NCBI RefSeq assembly: GCF_000208745.1
Contig: NC_030856.1
Span: 9,821,312 to 9,885,311, forward strand
Direction of reading: 5' to 3'
Length of the DNA: 64,000 bases
DNA from: Theobroma cacao
Taxonomy: Eukaryota; Streptophyta; Magnoliopsida; Malvales; Malvaceae
Shown here: in pieces, positions 33,236 through 45,239 of the stretch
Layout: every line of letters begins with the position of its first letter
How positions within the stretch are numbered: the first letter of the stretch is position 1
Program-made: the position numbers and the translations under genes
Notes under the pieces: model-generated
Seen by the model: only the letters and a program-made list of their open reading frames with translations
Told to the model about the DNA's origin: nothing
Databases searched by the model: none

Positions 33236-33386
33236 ATTTAATAACTAATTGATTTGCTTGCTCGTAGCTAAGTTTAAGTTGCCAAAGTCATACAGTGTTC
33301 TAATGTACAGATATGTCTAATCAATTTCAACTCTCCAACTTTAAGATTTTATGAATAAACTAATAAACCTAAGAACCTAAAACACA

Positions 33387-33900
33387 TACTTTATTTTTTT
33401 GCTAAGCCATGAAATTGTGCATTTCACAAAAGAGAGATTACAAAACTCCATAACCCTCTAAAGTAAGACAAAATATATCCCTATCGGGAGGGCCTTGCTC
33501 ACTCTTCTAATGCAAAAATAAAATATACTCTTTTTACAAAATATTCCCTGAACAATTCCAACTCAAAATCCCATAAAAGAAACAAAATTCCCAGCAAACA
33601 TACTTAATAGTCATCCCAATCCCAAATACAACAAGACCGTGAACTACCATAAAACCCATCCAACATGCTTTAACCTTTCTTTCTCCTTGAGCCCATCATC
33701 TTAACTAATCCGATCTAACTCATCAACATAGGTATCTCCATCGCAACACACGTTTCGAAGCAAGTCATCACTAGAAAGCATCCAGTTACTAAATTCATCA
33801 TGCTGACTACAACCACCATAGAAGCGCAAAATCTCTATTCATCGCCCTTGAGAACCCTAAGATCCACCATCCAAAAAATAAAATAAAATAAGAAAGAGCT
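33387..33900 (-). mobile_element. Probable reverse-oriented LINE 3' end
   Basis: Starts with T-rich 'tttatttttttgctaagcc' and contains C/A-rich text that, on the minus strand, has the T/G-rich style of LINE 3' UTRs seen elsewhere in the window. No coding motif; an A-run near 33876-33890 bounds it. Confidence 0.35.
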
Positions 33901-34055
33901 TGATGTCATCTCTACTCTTTAGGATGACGAGAAAAAACTGGATGGCGAGATAGACAATATTTGACTAGAAAGAGAAATAGTGATTTAATTTTGAAATTTT
34001 TATCTAGATGGTAGGATAGAGAAAACTGAAACCATTTTAATTTGTCTAAAATTGT

Positions 34056-35265
34056 TTAAATGGCATTGTTAGCAAGTCATGCCAAAAATTGGCTAAAAAT
34101 AGTTAAAATTATAATGAATGATATTTTTTATTTGGGTTTATGAGGAAGGTTATCTCTCACAATTTTTTCATTTTTTTAGGGGCAATTTTAAAAATAACCT
34201 TTAAAGATAAGAAGTTTTCAAAAATAGCTCTTTTTATAATTTTAACTATTTTTAGCCAAGTTTGACAAAATTACCTTTAATGAAATTACACGCCATGATG
34301 TTACACGTCATGTACAAAAATATGTTACAAGCCATGATTAGGTTGTTACACATCATGTTAAAAAAACACTATTGTTACACACCATATACACAAAAACATA
34401 TTACATGCCATAGTTAGATTATTACACGTCATGTTCAAATATGTTACACGTCATATACAAAAATATGTTAAATGCTATGTTGAAAAAAAATATTATTGTT
34501 ACACGTCATGTTGAAAAAAAAATATTGTTGTTACATGCCATGTTAAAAAATATTGTTGTTACACACCATATTCAAAAACATTTTGTTACACGTTAATACT
34601 TAAAATATTCTTGTTACTTATGAACCAAAACTTTAAATCCTCTCAACTCTTTTTATTTTTTTTATTATTTTTTTTGTAATTTGACACCGATTAAAGTGTT
34701 TCTAACATGTTTTTATAAATCAAAACACAAATTTTCTTATATAAAACACCTATTTCGACTAAAAATGGAAAAAAATTTCTTTTGAAAACCTAGGTTTATA
34801 AATATCAAATTCTTGAGTTTATTGGTATCTAGGTCCTGAATTGATCCAATTTGAAAGCTATTTCAAACATTTGCGATCATTTCTAACGTTTTAGATTTAT
34901 CCAAAATACCTAAAAATCAAATTCTCCAAATAGCCACCCATCCAAGCATATCAAAACCATCGCTTGGTATCTTGAAAGCGTAGGAAAGAAAAAATTGAAA
35001 GCACGAGATATAAATCGAAAGCACGAGATATAAATCGAAAAGAGAAATCGATAAAATTAGAGAGAGTGGGATGGTGAGAGAGAGAAATTGAAAGCACAAA
35101 CGGAAAGAAATTACGATGAATGGTTTAATTTATTTAAAATAGTTTTAAGGGTATTTTTGTCAAGTCATGATTAAATATAACTAAAAACAATTAAATTTAT
35201 TTTGATGGTTATTTTTGAAATGCCCTTATTAAGGAAAGTTATTCCTCATAATTTTCTCTTTTTTT
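34056..35265. mobile_element. TIR-bearing MITE-like element with internal minisatellite
   Basis: GGGGCAATTTTAAAAATAACC at 34179 has an inverted counterpart ending GGTTATTTTTGAAATGCCC at 35225, so the terminal inverted repeats bound about 1.05 kb. Similarity continues inward about 80 bp ('ttggctaaaaatagttaaa' against 'tataactaaaaacaattaaa'). A third, plus-oriented relative of the end unit lies at 34056-34178. The ends resemble Mutator-like MITEs, but no 9-bp target duplication was found. Confidence 0.5.
34275..34615. repeat. GTTACACGTCATG minisatellite
   Basis: About ten variants of 'gttacacgtcatgt' separated by A-rich spacers such as 'acaaaaatat'; period roughly 30-45 bp, irregular. It fills the left third of the TIR element. 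Confidence 0.75.
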
Positions 35266-36268
35266 TTAAAAAAAGTATATTTATTAGCCTCTTTAACTAG
35301 ATGCTAGAGGAATTCTTTGACCATTTGACAAAAGACTTTCCATGGCATAAACACTGGTTAGGGCAAAGAAAAACCTTTACAATTACAAAAGATCAATCTA
35401 CCGCTCAAAAATATGTCAATTTTTTTTATACTAGTAATTATATACTCAATCAAGTTGAAATTTTAAACTTGAATTGGATGGCATTATAAAAGTTTAACTT
35501 ATTTGCATGTGGTACATGTGTATCAAACAAGATTTAAAAAAAAATAATAATAGAGAGGAATCAAATTCATTATATCATATCCTCTTTGATTTACACTTGT
35601 ACTTCTCTGTTTTGACCGTTGTTTTTGCCAAGGAAAAAAAGACACTTTCCTTTTCTTGTTCTTCTTCCACTCATTTTAAATCAAGATTTTATGTGATCAT
35701 TAAAATTAATTATAATATAAAAGATTTGTCATAGAAAGTCAAAGATAGAAGAAATCAAAAAGAAAGTAAAATTGAGCTGACATTCATAAAGTTTGAAATT
35801 TAATAACATTAAAAAAAGGTTTTCTGCCAAGGAAATGCTGAAAAAATAGAAAAAGGCTTCATATCTTTTGTTGCTGTTCATTAATGTTGAATTCAACGGT
35901 CTCTAGACAAAAGGTTGTTCTCATAGATATTTCTCCTACCAATAAATTTGTAAAGGAAACATTTCATTCCAACTATTAGGTCCCACGTTTCCAACATATT
36001 AATCCTTTACCTCTATATGCAAAATAGTAATACTAATAAAAAAAATCAAAATTTTTATTATATATTGTTTCAAGTCAATTTAATAATCTCGAAATGATAA
36101 AAAAAATATGTAGTGATTCAAATAGTCCGAATAAAATGTATAAAGCCATTATCTTTAATATTTGCATAATTTACACATGTTTTCATTCCCTTCTCTTCAA
36201 CCGTTCAATAAAACTTTACAACTGATGAGGAGATTGTCTATATATCAATAAAGTTCCAATTGAAGAGG

Positions 36269-36309
<41 letters not shown>

Positions 36310-37730
36310 CTTAATTATGTTCAAATTTACATTGATTAATTAAATTATAGTTACATTCAACAAAAACAACTTGCAGCTTCTGTTGAATTTATCTCTTGTA
36401 GTTACTTTTCGTCGAAGTTGCGATCTATAAAATTATAATTTCAAACACAAAAAGACAAAATTGAAGGTCATAATCATAATTTTTTATCAAGTTGGGTTTG
36501 AGATAAGAGTGACCTTTCCATACATAATCCAAAAATTCCAAAAGCTTTGTCCTTTACCCTTTTTTTAATTTTCCCAAAGTTCACATTTGATCCCAGAAGG
36601 AAAATATCTGGCAGAAATTGAAAATGAGTAGGAAAAAGATTGAGGGTGAAGTCAAAGGTGCTTACTGCCTAATTACATATTCTTCTTTTATGAAATGATA
36701 TTCTACTTTTGACGGGTCTGCAGAAAAGTTTATTCTGTGGAAAAAGGAGAAAGAATAGATGGAAAGATTTTCGATAACAGTCTTCAGCTAGCAATAAAAG
36801 TCATTGGCAAAATTTGTCGCTATCAATGAAAGTCATTCGAGTCTTGTTGACGGATTGCTCAGTGACGAAAGAATAGCCTTCACCTTCTGATTAACCTTGG
36901 AACGGATGCATTTTGCCATTTTGAACTCTTATTTCCTTAGATTTTTCTGTATGAACTTCTTCACCCCATACTTATAGCACTTCAGATAGGACAGAGCTAG
37001 AGAGTTATATTTACATCATTAATTTGGTCTTAATTTTGGTGCTTCCTTATCTTTGATCTTGATGTATAAATTTACATAACTCTTAGGGGAATTTCCAATA
37101 ACAAAAGACAAAAGGAAAAAAATAAAATGAATGTAACTATGTTGTATGGGTAGCAAGGGAAACTTTTTATAATCAAATAATTCATAACACTCGTCCGGTA
37201 GAATCGTGGAAGAAATTAATAAATAATCATACAAAAAAAAATCAGCAAATCAACATAATTTGAGATAATATTTTATTGAATTGTCTCAATTGGGCGCGAG
37301 GGAAGTCACCTTATGACATGTTACATGTCGTAAACAACTTTTGTTCTAACATATATACTGAAAAGGCAGTTGAGAGTCTTTTTGGTTTGCTGAACATCTC
37401 CTTCAAAAAATTAAGTTGTGCTATTAAGTATATATCTTTTTTTTTGTGGTTCTTTCAATGTTAAGACTCTTGATTTTTTTGTAGAAAATTGAATTCAACA
37501 AAAGACACGTGACTACACGCATGCTACATGTTTTCTCTAGCTCAGGTTTTTGGATAACTGGGTAAATATTTGAAATCCTCACTCCCTTCAAAAAGTCTTG
37601 GATGATATATAATATGATGAATTAATTGAAATCTTTAATTTTGATCCTATAATTTCTTTTCTTTTAACTTAGCCAAGAAAAACGGAATTATATTTCACTA
37701 CTAACAAATTAAAGAAGGTTTGTCGCACTG
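35266..37730. other. Intergenic, no gene seen; (TA)n at 36272-36308
   Basis: About 2.5 kb of AT-rich DNA. Small ORFs at 35301, 35507, 37019 (minus) and 37276 show no family signature. The TA microsatellite is about 37 bases long. Confidence 0.45.
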
Positions 37731-38053
37731 CCTGGCTTAGGTGGTAGTGAAAGATGGAGAGCCTTGTCATGGAAAGGGGCTTTTTGCATATTCCATGAGA
37801 ACATCTACAACAGAAAATTAGCATCTGAGACTGAAATTAAGGTCTCTAGATATCGGGGGTTTCTTATAATAAATCTTTTAGAAATTGTATTGATCTCTCT
37901 TTTAAATGTTAGAGTTCTATTTTTTGAGGATAAAATTTGGATAGAAATTATCGGTCTTACATCCGAATATTTGATTTATTGATTGATACATGATTCTGCC
38001 TAAAGAGTAGAGTTCGAATCCCCCTTCCTTCTATTACCAAAAAAAAAAAAAAT
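37731..38053 (+). mobile_element. Possible SINE-like element
   Basis: 'GCCTGGCTTAGGTGGTAG' at 37729-37746 resembles a tRNA-type A box, and 'AGAGTTCGAATCCC' at 38009-38022 resembles a B box; an A-run follows at 38039-38053. The A and B boxes are about 270 bp apart, too far for one tRNA-derived promoter, so this may be two fragments or a coincidence. The ORF at 37764-37982 is not supported as a gene. Confidence 0.25.
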
Positions 38054-38217
38054 TAAGATCCTCTGCCCCTATAGTCTGCCCCTTTCCCTGCCCTGTTCGT
38101 ATGTATTTGCCTCGTGTCTCTTGGATTAGGTTTTTTATTTTAAAACTTTGTTTAACCATATAAAAAATGTTAGTTAACAGCAGCTTTACTTTTGAGGTCT
38201 CTATAGTTGAATCTTAA

Positions 38218-38424
38218 AAGAAAAGAGCCTCGAAGAAGCTCAAGAGCTTGAGGAAGTCAGTGTCTGCTGCTTATTCCGTGGAGAGGAACAAGACTCAGAC
38301 TCCTAAGTACCTACTTAGAAGTATAAGCAAAGAGAATACGAAACCTCCTCTTGCTGTCAACAACCAGTCATCTGTGATTGGCACTGGAAGGAAACCTAGG
38401 GCTAGAAGAATTAAGAGGGTTTGA
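38218..38424 (+). pseudogene. C-terminal fragment of an unidentified basic nuclear-type protein
   Basis: A 68-codon open frame ending in TGA and preceded at once by TAA. It is strongly basic with gene-like codon use: KKLKSLRKSVSAAYSVE, TPKYLLRSISKEN, then GRKPRARRIKRV at the end. 'CTCTATAG' at 38199-38206 could be an acceptor site, but the intervening TAA in this frame argues against a simple exon. I do not recognise the family. It may be a captured or degraded last exon, and nothing else of the gene is visible nearby. Confidence 0.4.
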
Positions 38425-38859
38425 AAATTGGAAATTAGGTTTTCTATGAAAGTTCTATTTCTTGGCTTTTACTTTTTAATTCAGGAAATTTGGGACTCTG
38501 TTTCATTTTCATAAAATTCAAACAAGGATCGGCCAAAGGGTCCATTGTATCATGTTATGCCTAAGAATTCAATATAGTTGTGTCCGTCATGCATCTTGTT
38601 GTTAATTTGTCTGAGAGTTCGTAAAATACCGAGTAATATGTTTTGAATCGGGCACTTTATTAGGCCAAGATGTTACTGCATGAGCACAGTCGATATTCAA
38701 ATATGCAAGGCAAGCATTTTCCTTTTATTTATAAAATCTTTGTCATCCTGACTTGAATTTAAAATATAAAACCTTTCTTTTGTAAAGAAAGGATGAGTGA
38801 ATAAAACATTCTAGAACTAAAAGCCAGTGAGTTTTTCTTTTTATGTTTTTTTCCAACAT

Positions 38860-39163
38860 GCATTATTTTTTGGTCAGAATTGGTAGTAGCTGAAAATCCA
38901 TTTCCTTGAATGTATGGATTGTTAAAATTCCTCCAATGTCTACATCAACAAGGAATTGAGAATCAAAGGTGCAAAAACCGAAAATTGTCATGCTGAAAAG
39001 TTCAAACCGTTCATGGATTCATCAAGTTCAACTGGAAAGCATTATTTTATTAGTTGATGCTTAAGCATCCATGCACGACAAATAGCACCCTTCCCTTTCG
39101 TAGATGCACCACACAGCTTCTTAGCAATCGAACCCTCTCAAGCACATTATCACATCGTCGCAA
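38860..39163 (+). repeat. 5' flank of the dioxygenase pseudogene, diverged copy
   Basis: The segment around 38870-38915 ('gtagctgaaaatccatttcc') and 38950-39000 ('gagaatcaaaggtgcaaaa', 'catgctgaaaa') aligns loosely with the gene 1/gene 2 promoters. The TATA-like site and ACGTCA core are not preserved. Confidence 0.5.
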
Positions 39164-39538
39164 ATGGCTCCAAGTTTTGATAACGGCAGTTCACTTTTCA
39201 ACTTTGTCGTCCGAGATGGAAATGGCGTCAAAGGAATGGTGGACTCAGGCATATCAAAGCTGTGTTTTTAATTAATTTGTGTTTTTTGTCTACAGATATT
39301 AAGCAATGGAAAGTACAAAAGTGCAGAACATAGAGTTCGCACAACAAGTACAAAATCAAGGGTGTCAATACCAATGTTTACGATTCCAAAACCAACAGAG
39401 AAGATTGCACCACTGCCTCAAGCAGTAGAGAAAGATGGAATTGCTCATTTTAGAGAGTTTGTGCTTGCAGATTACATGAACAACTTTTTTGCAAATCCAC
39501 ACGAAGGCAAAAAGTCCCTTGATTTTGCAAGGATTTAA
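39164..39538 (+). pseudogene. Deletion-fused dioxygenase pseudogene (copy 3)
   Basis: The first 32 codons match gene 1 ([20 protein letters not shown], then GVKGMVD) to about 39259. The sequence then jumps to DNA matching the end of gene 1 intron 2 ('tgtttttaatt...ctacag', 39260-39295), followed by a complete exon 3 at 39296-39538. Exon 3 is open, keeps the iron-ligand His and the RVS arginine, and ends ...DFARI like gene 1. The rest of exon 1, intron 1, all of exon 2 and most of intron 2 are deleted, removing the HSD iron-binding pair. A stop falls four codons past the junction. It is not a functional oxygenase. Confidence 0.85.
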
Positions 39539-39745
39539 TTAGGCCTGATGCAGAAAATTCTATATGCCTAAATGTAATCTTGAATTTTGTTTTTCCGTTT
39601 GGTGGCTCTTAGATATTTCATCTCATGCCCAAGTTTGAAAAAAAGAAAAATAGTGCACACACTACTGCATCTCCATCGAAAATTGTCTGGTTATGGATTC
39701 TAGGCAAAGAGTGGAAAATTTATAAACTTCTATGGATAAAATCCG
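39539..39745 (+). repeat. 3' flank of the pseudogene, shared with gene 1
   Basis: About 200 bp from the stop codon align well with 15943-16160. The ORF at 39625-39810 lies in this flank and is not a gene. Confidence 0.65.
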
Positions 39746-40457
39746 AATTGATCATTATCTTTTTTTTTCTATTATTCTTAAGAATTTTTATTTCGTTTTT
39801 ATACATGTAAGTTTTGAGCTATATATTTAGAGGTAGTCCTATCCAATTTCATAAATCCACTCGCCTCATTTCAAAAATTTGAATATGAAATCTCTAAGGT
39901 AAAGTTATCATGTCATTGAATAAAGAACACAGTTTAATTTAATTTAAGTATAAAATATTAAATTATTAATATAAAAAAGTATTTTTATTATTTTAATAAC
40001 ATAAATCTAGACTCGTTGACATGACTTGAGCTTTGTTCTCAAAAAGGTCAAATCAATAAACTACTGATATTCACATAAGTTGACCTACGAATACTTCTAT
40101 TAACAAGCACCAGTAACTATTAATAAAAGAAGAATTCATGATGATAAAAATTAGTGCATCTTACACATTGTCTTCTGCACTTAATTTTCTACTTATTAAG
40201 TCAAATAGTTCAGTTTCTGGTTTTATGGCTAAAGGATTAGTGGTAGGATTTTCTATTATATCAATAATGGATTAATGGTAGAATTTTTCTATAAGTAGTT
40301 GGAATATTTTTAGGAGATTAATGGTAGTGGGTTATGTCTTTATATATGTTCTAATAGAAGTGGAATAGAACTAGTTTTCTTTTTCACCAGAGTTCCTCTT
40401 TAGTTTTCCTATTTAAACTTTATATATTTTCTTTCTTCTTTTTTTTTTTTTGTTTTA

Positions 40458-40471
40458 TAGTATTAGAGCTT
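40458..40471 (+). promoter_or_regulatory. Degenerate primer-binding site, Copia C
   Basis: TAGTATTAGAGCTT directly after the 5' LTR corresponds to TGGTATCAGAGC with two or more substitutions. Confidence 0.6.
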
Positions 40472-40765
40472 GGTTAAGGCACTTTTACGGTTCTTTCCTT
40501 CTTGTTTATCAAGCTAGTCTTGTTGGAGGAGATTAAAAGTTATGGAGAGGAAGTTTCTTGCTCTACAAAATGGAGTTAGAAAATGAGGGAAATGATTTAA
40601 ATATCTAGTATGGTGTCGAGAAGGTTGTAGGCACATATTATTAAAACAAATGTGGTAAGTGTAAATGAAAAGGGTGAACAACTCAAATGGGATTAATGCT
40701 TTACTACAAAAGTAGTTGAAGGAAAAAACTATGTTATTGCTGAATCAGTCTTTTTAAACTGTGAA

Positions 40766-43700
40766 ACAGAGTGGATCATTGACTCTAGTTGCTCCTACCA
40801 TGCTACCAGTAATGATTCATTACTTTTAGAGCTATGTCAACATAATGGAAATCAAGTAATCGTTACCGTCGATAATTCAACTTATCCAGTAACGAATGAA
40901 GGTGTTGTAAAGATCAACATTGATGCAAGAACCAGAGGTATCAAACTGAATGATGTTTATCATGTTCCAGGTTTGAAGCAAAATTTAGTGTCAATTTCAT
41001 GAATTACTGATTCTGGAAAATATGTTTTATTTTGTCTAAATAATGTGAAAGTGCTTGATAATGTGAGTAAAATAGCAGTTGATGTCCTTTTTGTTTGTGA
41101 CAAGAAAGGATCCTTGTTTGTTATGTCAGTAGAGGAGGCATATGCAAAGAAGACAAGTCAAACAGACAGTGCTGCAATCTGGCATGCTCGACTTGGCCAT
41201 GTAAGCTATCAATTGTTGCCGCAAATATCAGCAAGGAAGTTTTTGGAAGGCACACCAATTCTACAAAGTATTCGTGAAAATGTGATTTGTCAAGGCTGTC
41301 AATTTGGCAAATCACATCGTCTTCCTTTCGAGAAGTCATCAAATTGTAGATCTACAATGTTCGAGCTGGTTCATACAAACCTGATAAGACCAACAAAAAC
41401 ACCAAGTTATAGTGGATAACATTATGTCATGGTATTGGTGGATGATTGTTTGAGGTACATATGGGTGAAATTTTTGGAAAAGAAGAGTGAAGCATTATCA
41501 AAGTTTGTTGAATTCAAAAATGATGTAGAAAAGGAGTTTAGGATGAAAATTAAATGCTTATGGAGTGACAATGGAGGTGAATTTATGTCAGAGGATTTCT
41601 TCCAATATTGTGATAGTAATGGTATTTTGAGACAATTGACATGTCCAAATACCCCTCAGTAGAACAGAGTTACTGAAAGGAAGCTAGCTCATCTCACTTC
41701 TATAAGTCTTTCATGGCTGCATGGTAAAAATCTTCCCCGAAAGCTTTGGGCTGAAGCTATACAATGCACATGCCATGTAATAAATTGCTTACCTCCATGG
41801 CTAGATATTGAAAAATCTCCTTTTGAGATTCTATATGATGTAAGCCCAAAGTAAATTACTTTCAGGTGTTTGGTTCAATTTGTTATGTTCATATTCCAAA
41901 AACTAACCGTACTAATCTTGACCCGAAAGCAAAGAAGTGTATTTTTGTTGGCAATGATTCATGTAGGAAAGGGTGGAGGTGTATGGATCCAGAAACAATG
42001 AAGTGTTTCATGTCTAAGAATGTTGTGTTTGATGAAGTTTCATCTTATTATGCACCACCGAAAAGTTCAATTAAAAAGTTGTTCTTGATGTTGATCAAGG
42101 AAATTTGTAGCTAGTTCCTGAAGAAAACGTACAGGCTTCTGACAATGATGAATATCCAGTTCCAAATTTCTCAAATTCAGATGGTGAGTAGTAATCATTA
42201 AGGAGGTCTACAAAGGAGAAAACTGCCGAATTACCTCAAAGATTATGAGGTACATCTAAATCATTACACTATTACTTCATGCCTCTTTACAAGAGCATCA
42301 AATGAAAAGGAGCTAGCATGTTATGAAAAGGCCAAAGATCATTCAGAATAGGAAGCAGCTATGCAAGAGGAAATTAAAGCTTTAAATAAAAATCAGACAT
42401 GGGACTTGGTGCCAAAACCAGAAAACTCTAATCCAATTACTTGCAAATAGGTATATTGATTGAAGAAAAATGCAGACGGGACAATCAACAAATACAAAGT
42501 TCGCTTGGTCCCTCGTGGTTTTTCCCAAAACCATGGTTTAGATTACGAGGAAACTTTCAGTCTTGTAGCAAAAATGGTGACAGTGAAATCAATTATTTCT
42601 CTTGCTGCCTTTAAAAGATGGAAGCTGTGGCAATTTGATGTAAAGAATGCATTTCTTTACGAGGAGCTGGATCTTCAAGTGTTCATGGAGCAAACGCAAG
42701 GATTTGTTTTGGAAAAATTTCCTCACCATATTTGTCATTTGAAGAAGGCATTGTATGGTCTTCAACAAGCACCACGTGCCTAGTATGGTAAAGTTACTTA
42801 ATACTTTATCTTTTGTGGGTTTAAAGTTTCTAATGCAGATTCTAGTTTGTTCATTAAATTAGAATCGAATATGCATTTGTTGGTCTTATTGTATGTGGAT
42901 GACATGATATTTACCGGAGATAATGAAGATGAGATTGCTCGGCTGAAAAATGACTTAGCTGTTTGATTTGAAATGAAAAATCTGGGGCAAGTTGGTTGTT
43001 TTCTTGGTTTAAAGGTTGAAAATTAGATCATGGATATTTCATTTCTCAAAGATAATATGCGAAAGAGCTCTTGCAGTGTTTTGGCATAGGGGAGTCAAAA
43101 GAAAAGGCTACTCTAATGGAGCCTCATCTCAAGCTGATGAAAGATAAAAAGCAACTATTAAAGGATGCTAGAAAATTTCTACAACTTGTTGGCAGGTTAA
43201 TTTATTTAACTATCATAAGACCTAAAATTACTTATTTTGTTGGTGCAATTTCCCAGTTCATGCAGTGTCCAAGAAAACCTCATTTAGATATAGTAAGAAC
43301 AATTTTGTGTTATGTAAAAGGTTCTTTTGACCATGGTTTTACTGATGCAGATTGGGTTGGAGATGCAAATGATCGACGTTCAACTTCAAGTTATTGTTTT
43401 AGCATTGGTTCAACAATAATTTCCTAGTGTAGCAAGTAGTAATCTGTGGTTGCTTTATCTAGCACAGAAGCTGAATATGTGGCAACAACTATGGCTACAG
43501 AAGAGTGCATGTGGTTAAAGAGTTTGATGGGAGATATAATGTGCAAAATTGACTATGCTGTGCAGAGTAAATGTGACAATGAAAGTGCCAGCAAACTTGC
43601 ATCAAATCCAATTTTTCATGGACGGACAAAGCGTATTGAAGTTCGTCATCACTACATTCTAGAGAAGGTGCTAAATTAAGAAATTGAGTTGAAAGGAGTT

Positions 43701-43800
43701 TCTACAAATGATCAAGTTGCTAACATATTCACGAAGGCATTAAGAAAACCCAAGTTTGAATGTTTCAGAGCTGTTCTTGGGGTTATTGATCATAAGCATG
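40766..43800 (+). pseudogene. Copia C pol remnant (PR-IN-RT-RH)
   Basis: Protease block WIIDSSCSYHATS at about 40770. Integrase zinc finger HARLGHVSY...CQGCQFGK at 41180-41310. Integrase core with LVDDCLRYIWV (41432) and SDNGGEFMS (41566). Reverse transcriptase from about 42450 (KYKVRLVPRGFSQ) with LYVDDMIFTGD at 42889. RNase H with DADWVGDANDRRSTSSY (about 43340) and HGRTKRIEVRHHYI (about 43620). Stops at, for example, 41418, 41660, 42112, 42783 and 42965 inactivate it. All catalytic blocks are still recognisable, unlike Copia A. Only about 300 bp separate the 5' LTR from the protease, so gag has been deleted. Confidence 0.85.
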
Positions 43801-45239
43801 CACTAAAGGGGAGTGACAAAAATTAGTGCATCTTACACATTGTTTTCTTTACTTTTTTTTTTCCTGTTTACTAAGTCCAATAGTTCAATTCCTAGTTTTA
43901 TAGGTAATGGATTATTAATGAGTTACTGGTAGGATTTTCTATTATATCAGTAATCGGTTTGTGGTAGGATTTTTTTGGTTTATCAGTAATGGGTTAGTGG
44001 TATGATTTTTTTGTGAGTAGTTGGAATATTTTTAAGAGATTAATGGTAGTGGGTCATGGCTTTCTATATGTTATGCATCTAATGTAATTAGTAAAAATGG
44101 AATAGAACTAGTTTTCTTTTTCTCCAGAGTTCCTCATTATTTCTCTTATTTAAACTTTATATATTTTCCTTTTTTTTTTTTTTGTTTTACATGATGGCAA
44201 GAAGAAGTGAAAGTAGCAACAGTGAAGGTCGAAGGTGGCTTAATAGTTTGTATTCAGTCTTCACAAACAACCTCAGTAGAAGGTTGACATGGGCGGCAAT
44301 ACAAGGTGCCTTCGAGGAATATGGCAAAGTCATGGATGTTTACATCCCCAGGAAAGCAACCTTTGACAAGAGAAGAGGGGCAAACTATGCTTTTATTCAC
44401 TATAGGGAGAAAAAAGAAATAGAGTACACACTAAAGTGGGGAAATCATTAGTGGATGGATGGTAAAAGAATAATAGTCATGAGGGCGGAGCCTTTTCAAA
44501 AGCAAACCATGCCAAAACATAAGGGCCTAGTGAAGTTTACTGGAACTGAATGGGGAAACACGGTTAAGCGCTCCTACCACGATGTGGTGGTAGAAAATAA
44601 CAATCAGCTGGATAAGGGAACACGTAAGATGATGGAACAGCCCTCAGCAGATGGGAATAAACATGTCATGGTGCTTGAAAAAAAAGCCCTCGCTAAGCTA
44701 ATTGCTCTCTAGTCAAGGCAGGGGAGGGAATAGAAGAAAGAAGAGCTGTGATACGGAGAGGAGATAAAGTGACTACAGTTAAGACCACAATTGTTGATGA
44801 TGAACAAACTTAGGTGGATTGTAGCGTAGTAGGCAGGTTACATTCGAAAGTAGCTTGTGCTAACATTCAAGATAGGTTATCCCAAGAAGGGATCCATGTC
44901 CAAGTTAGAACCTTGGAAGGTCAGTCTGTGGTTGTTACTTTCGACGATCGTGAGGAGATGATCACTCTCCTTGAAAATTATTGGGAGCCGTTCGAGGGCC
45001 TCTTCAAAACTCTGATCCCAATTGCAATAGATGGCAAGGAAATGGATATTAGACTCTAAATAAGATTCTCAAAGGTTCCTCTCCATTTATGGCACCTCAA
45101 CACCTTTAAAGCCATAGGTGAATGTTGGGGCGAAGTAGTAGGCGTTGATCGAAGCACCTTTATTATGGATAGATCGATTAAGCTCATATCTTTGTAAAAC
45201 CTCATACTTTGAATGCTAGCTATTAGAGCTCATTAGATA

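Larger units (their letters stand above)
40137..44194 (+). mobile_element. Copia C, complete ends, internally deleted
   Basis: The element spans 40142-44189 and is flanked by CATGA at 40137-40141 and 44190-44194. LTRs: 40142-40457 (316 bp) and 43814-44189 (376 bp), beginning TGATAAAAATTAG / TGACAAAAATTAG and ending TTGTTTTA, so the termini are TG...TA rather than TG...CA. The polypurine tract AAAGGGGAG is at 43805-43813. The element is 4.05 kb; gag is almost absent. It sits directly upstream of the LINE C ORF1 start codon. Confidence 0.9.

Noticed and set aside
34275..34615. CRISPR-like or telomeric repeat
   Set aside because: Irregular period and diverging units; it is a minisatellite within a TIR element.
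38003..38022. tRNA gene from the GTTCGAATCCC string
   Set aside because: No acceptor or anticodon stem could be formed around it; at most a SINE B box.
39054..39275. 73-codon ORF overlapping the pseudogene start
   Set aside because: It is out of frame with the clear dioxygenase exon 1 remnant beginning at 39164.
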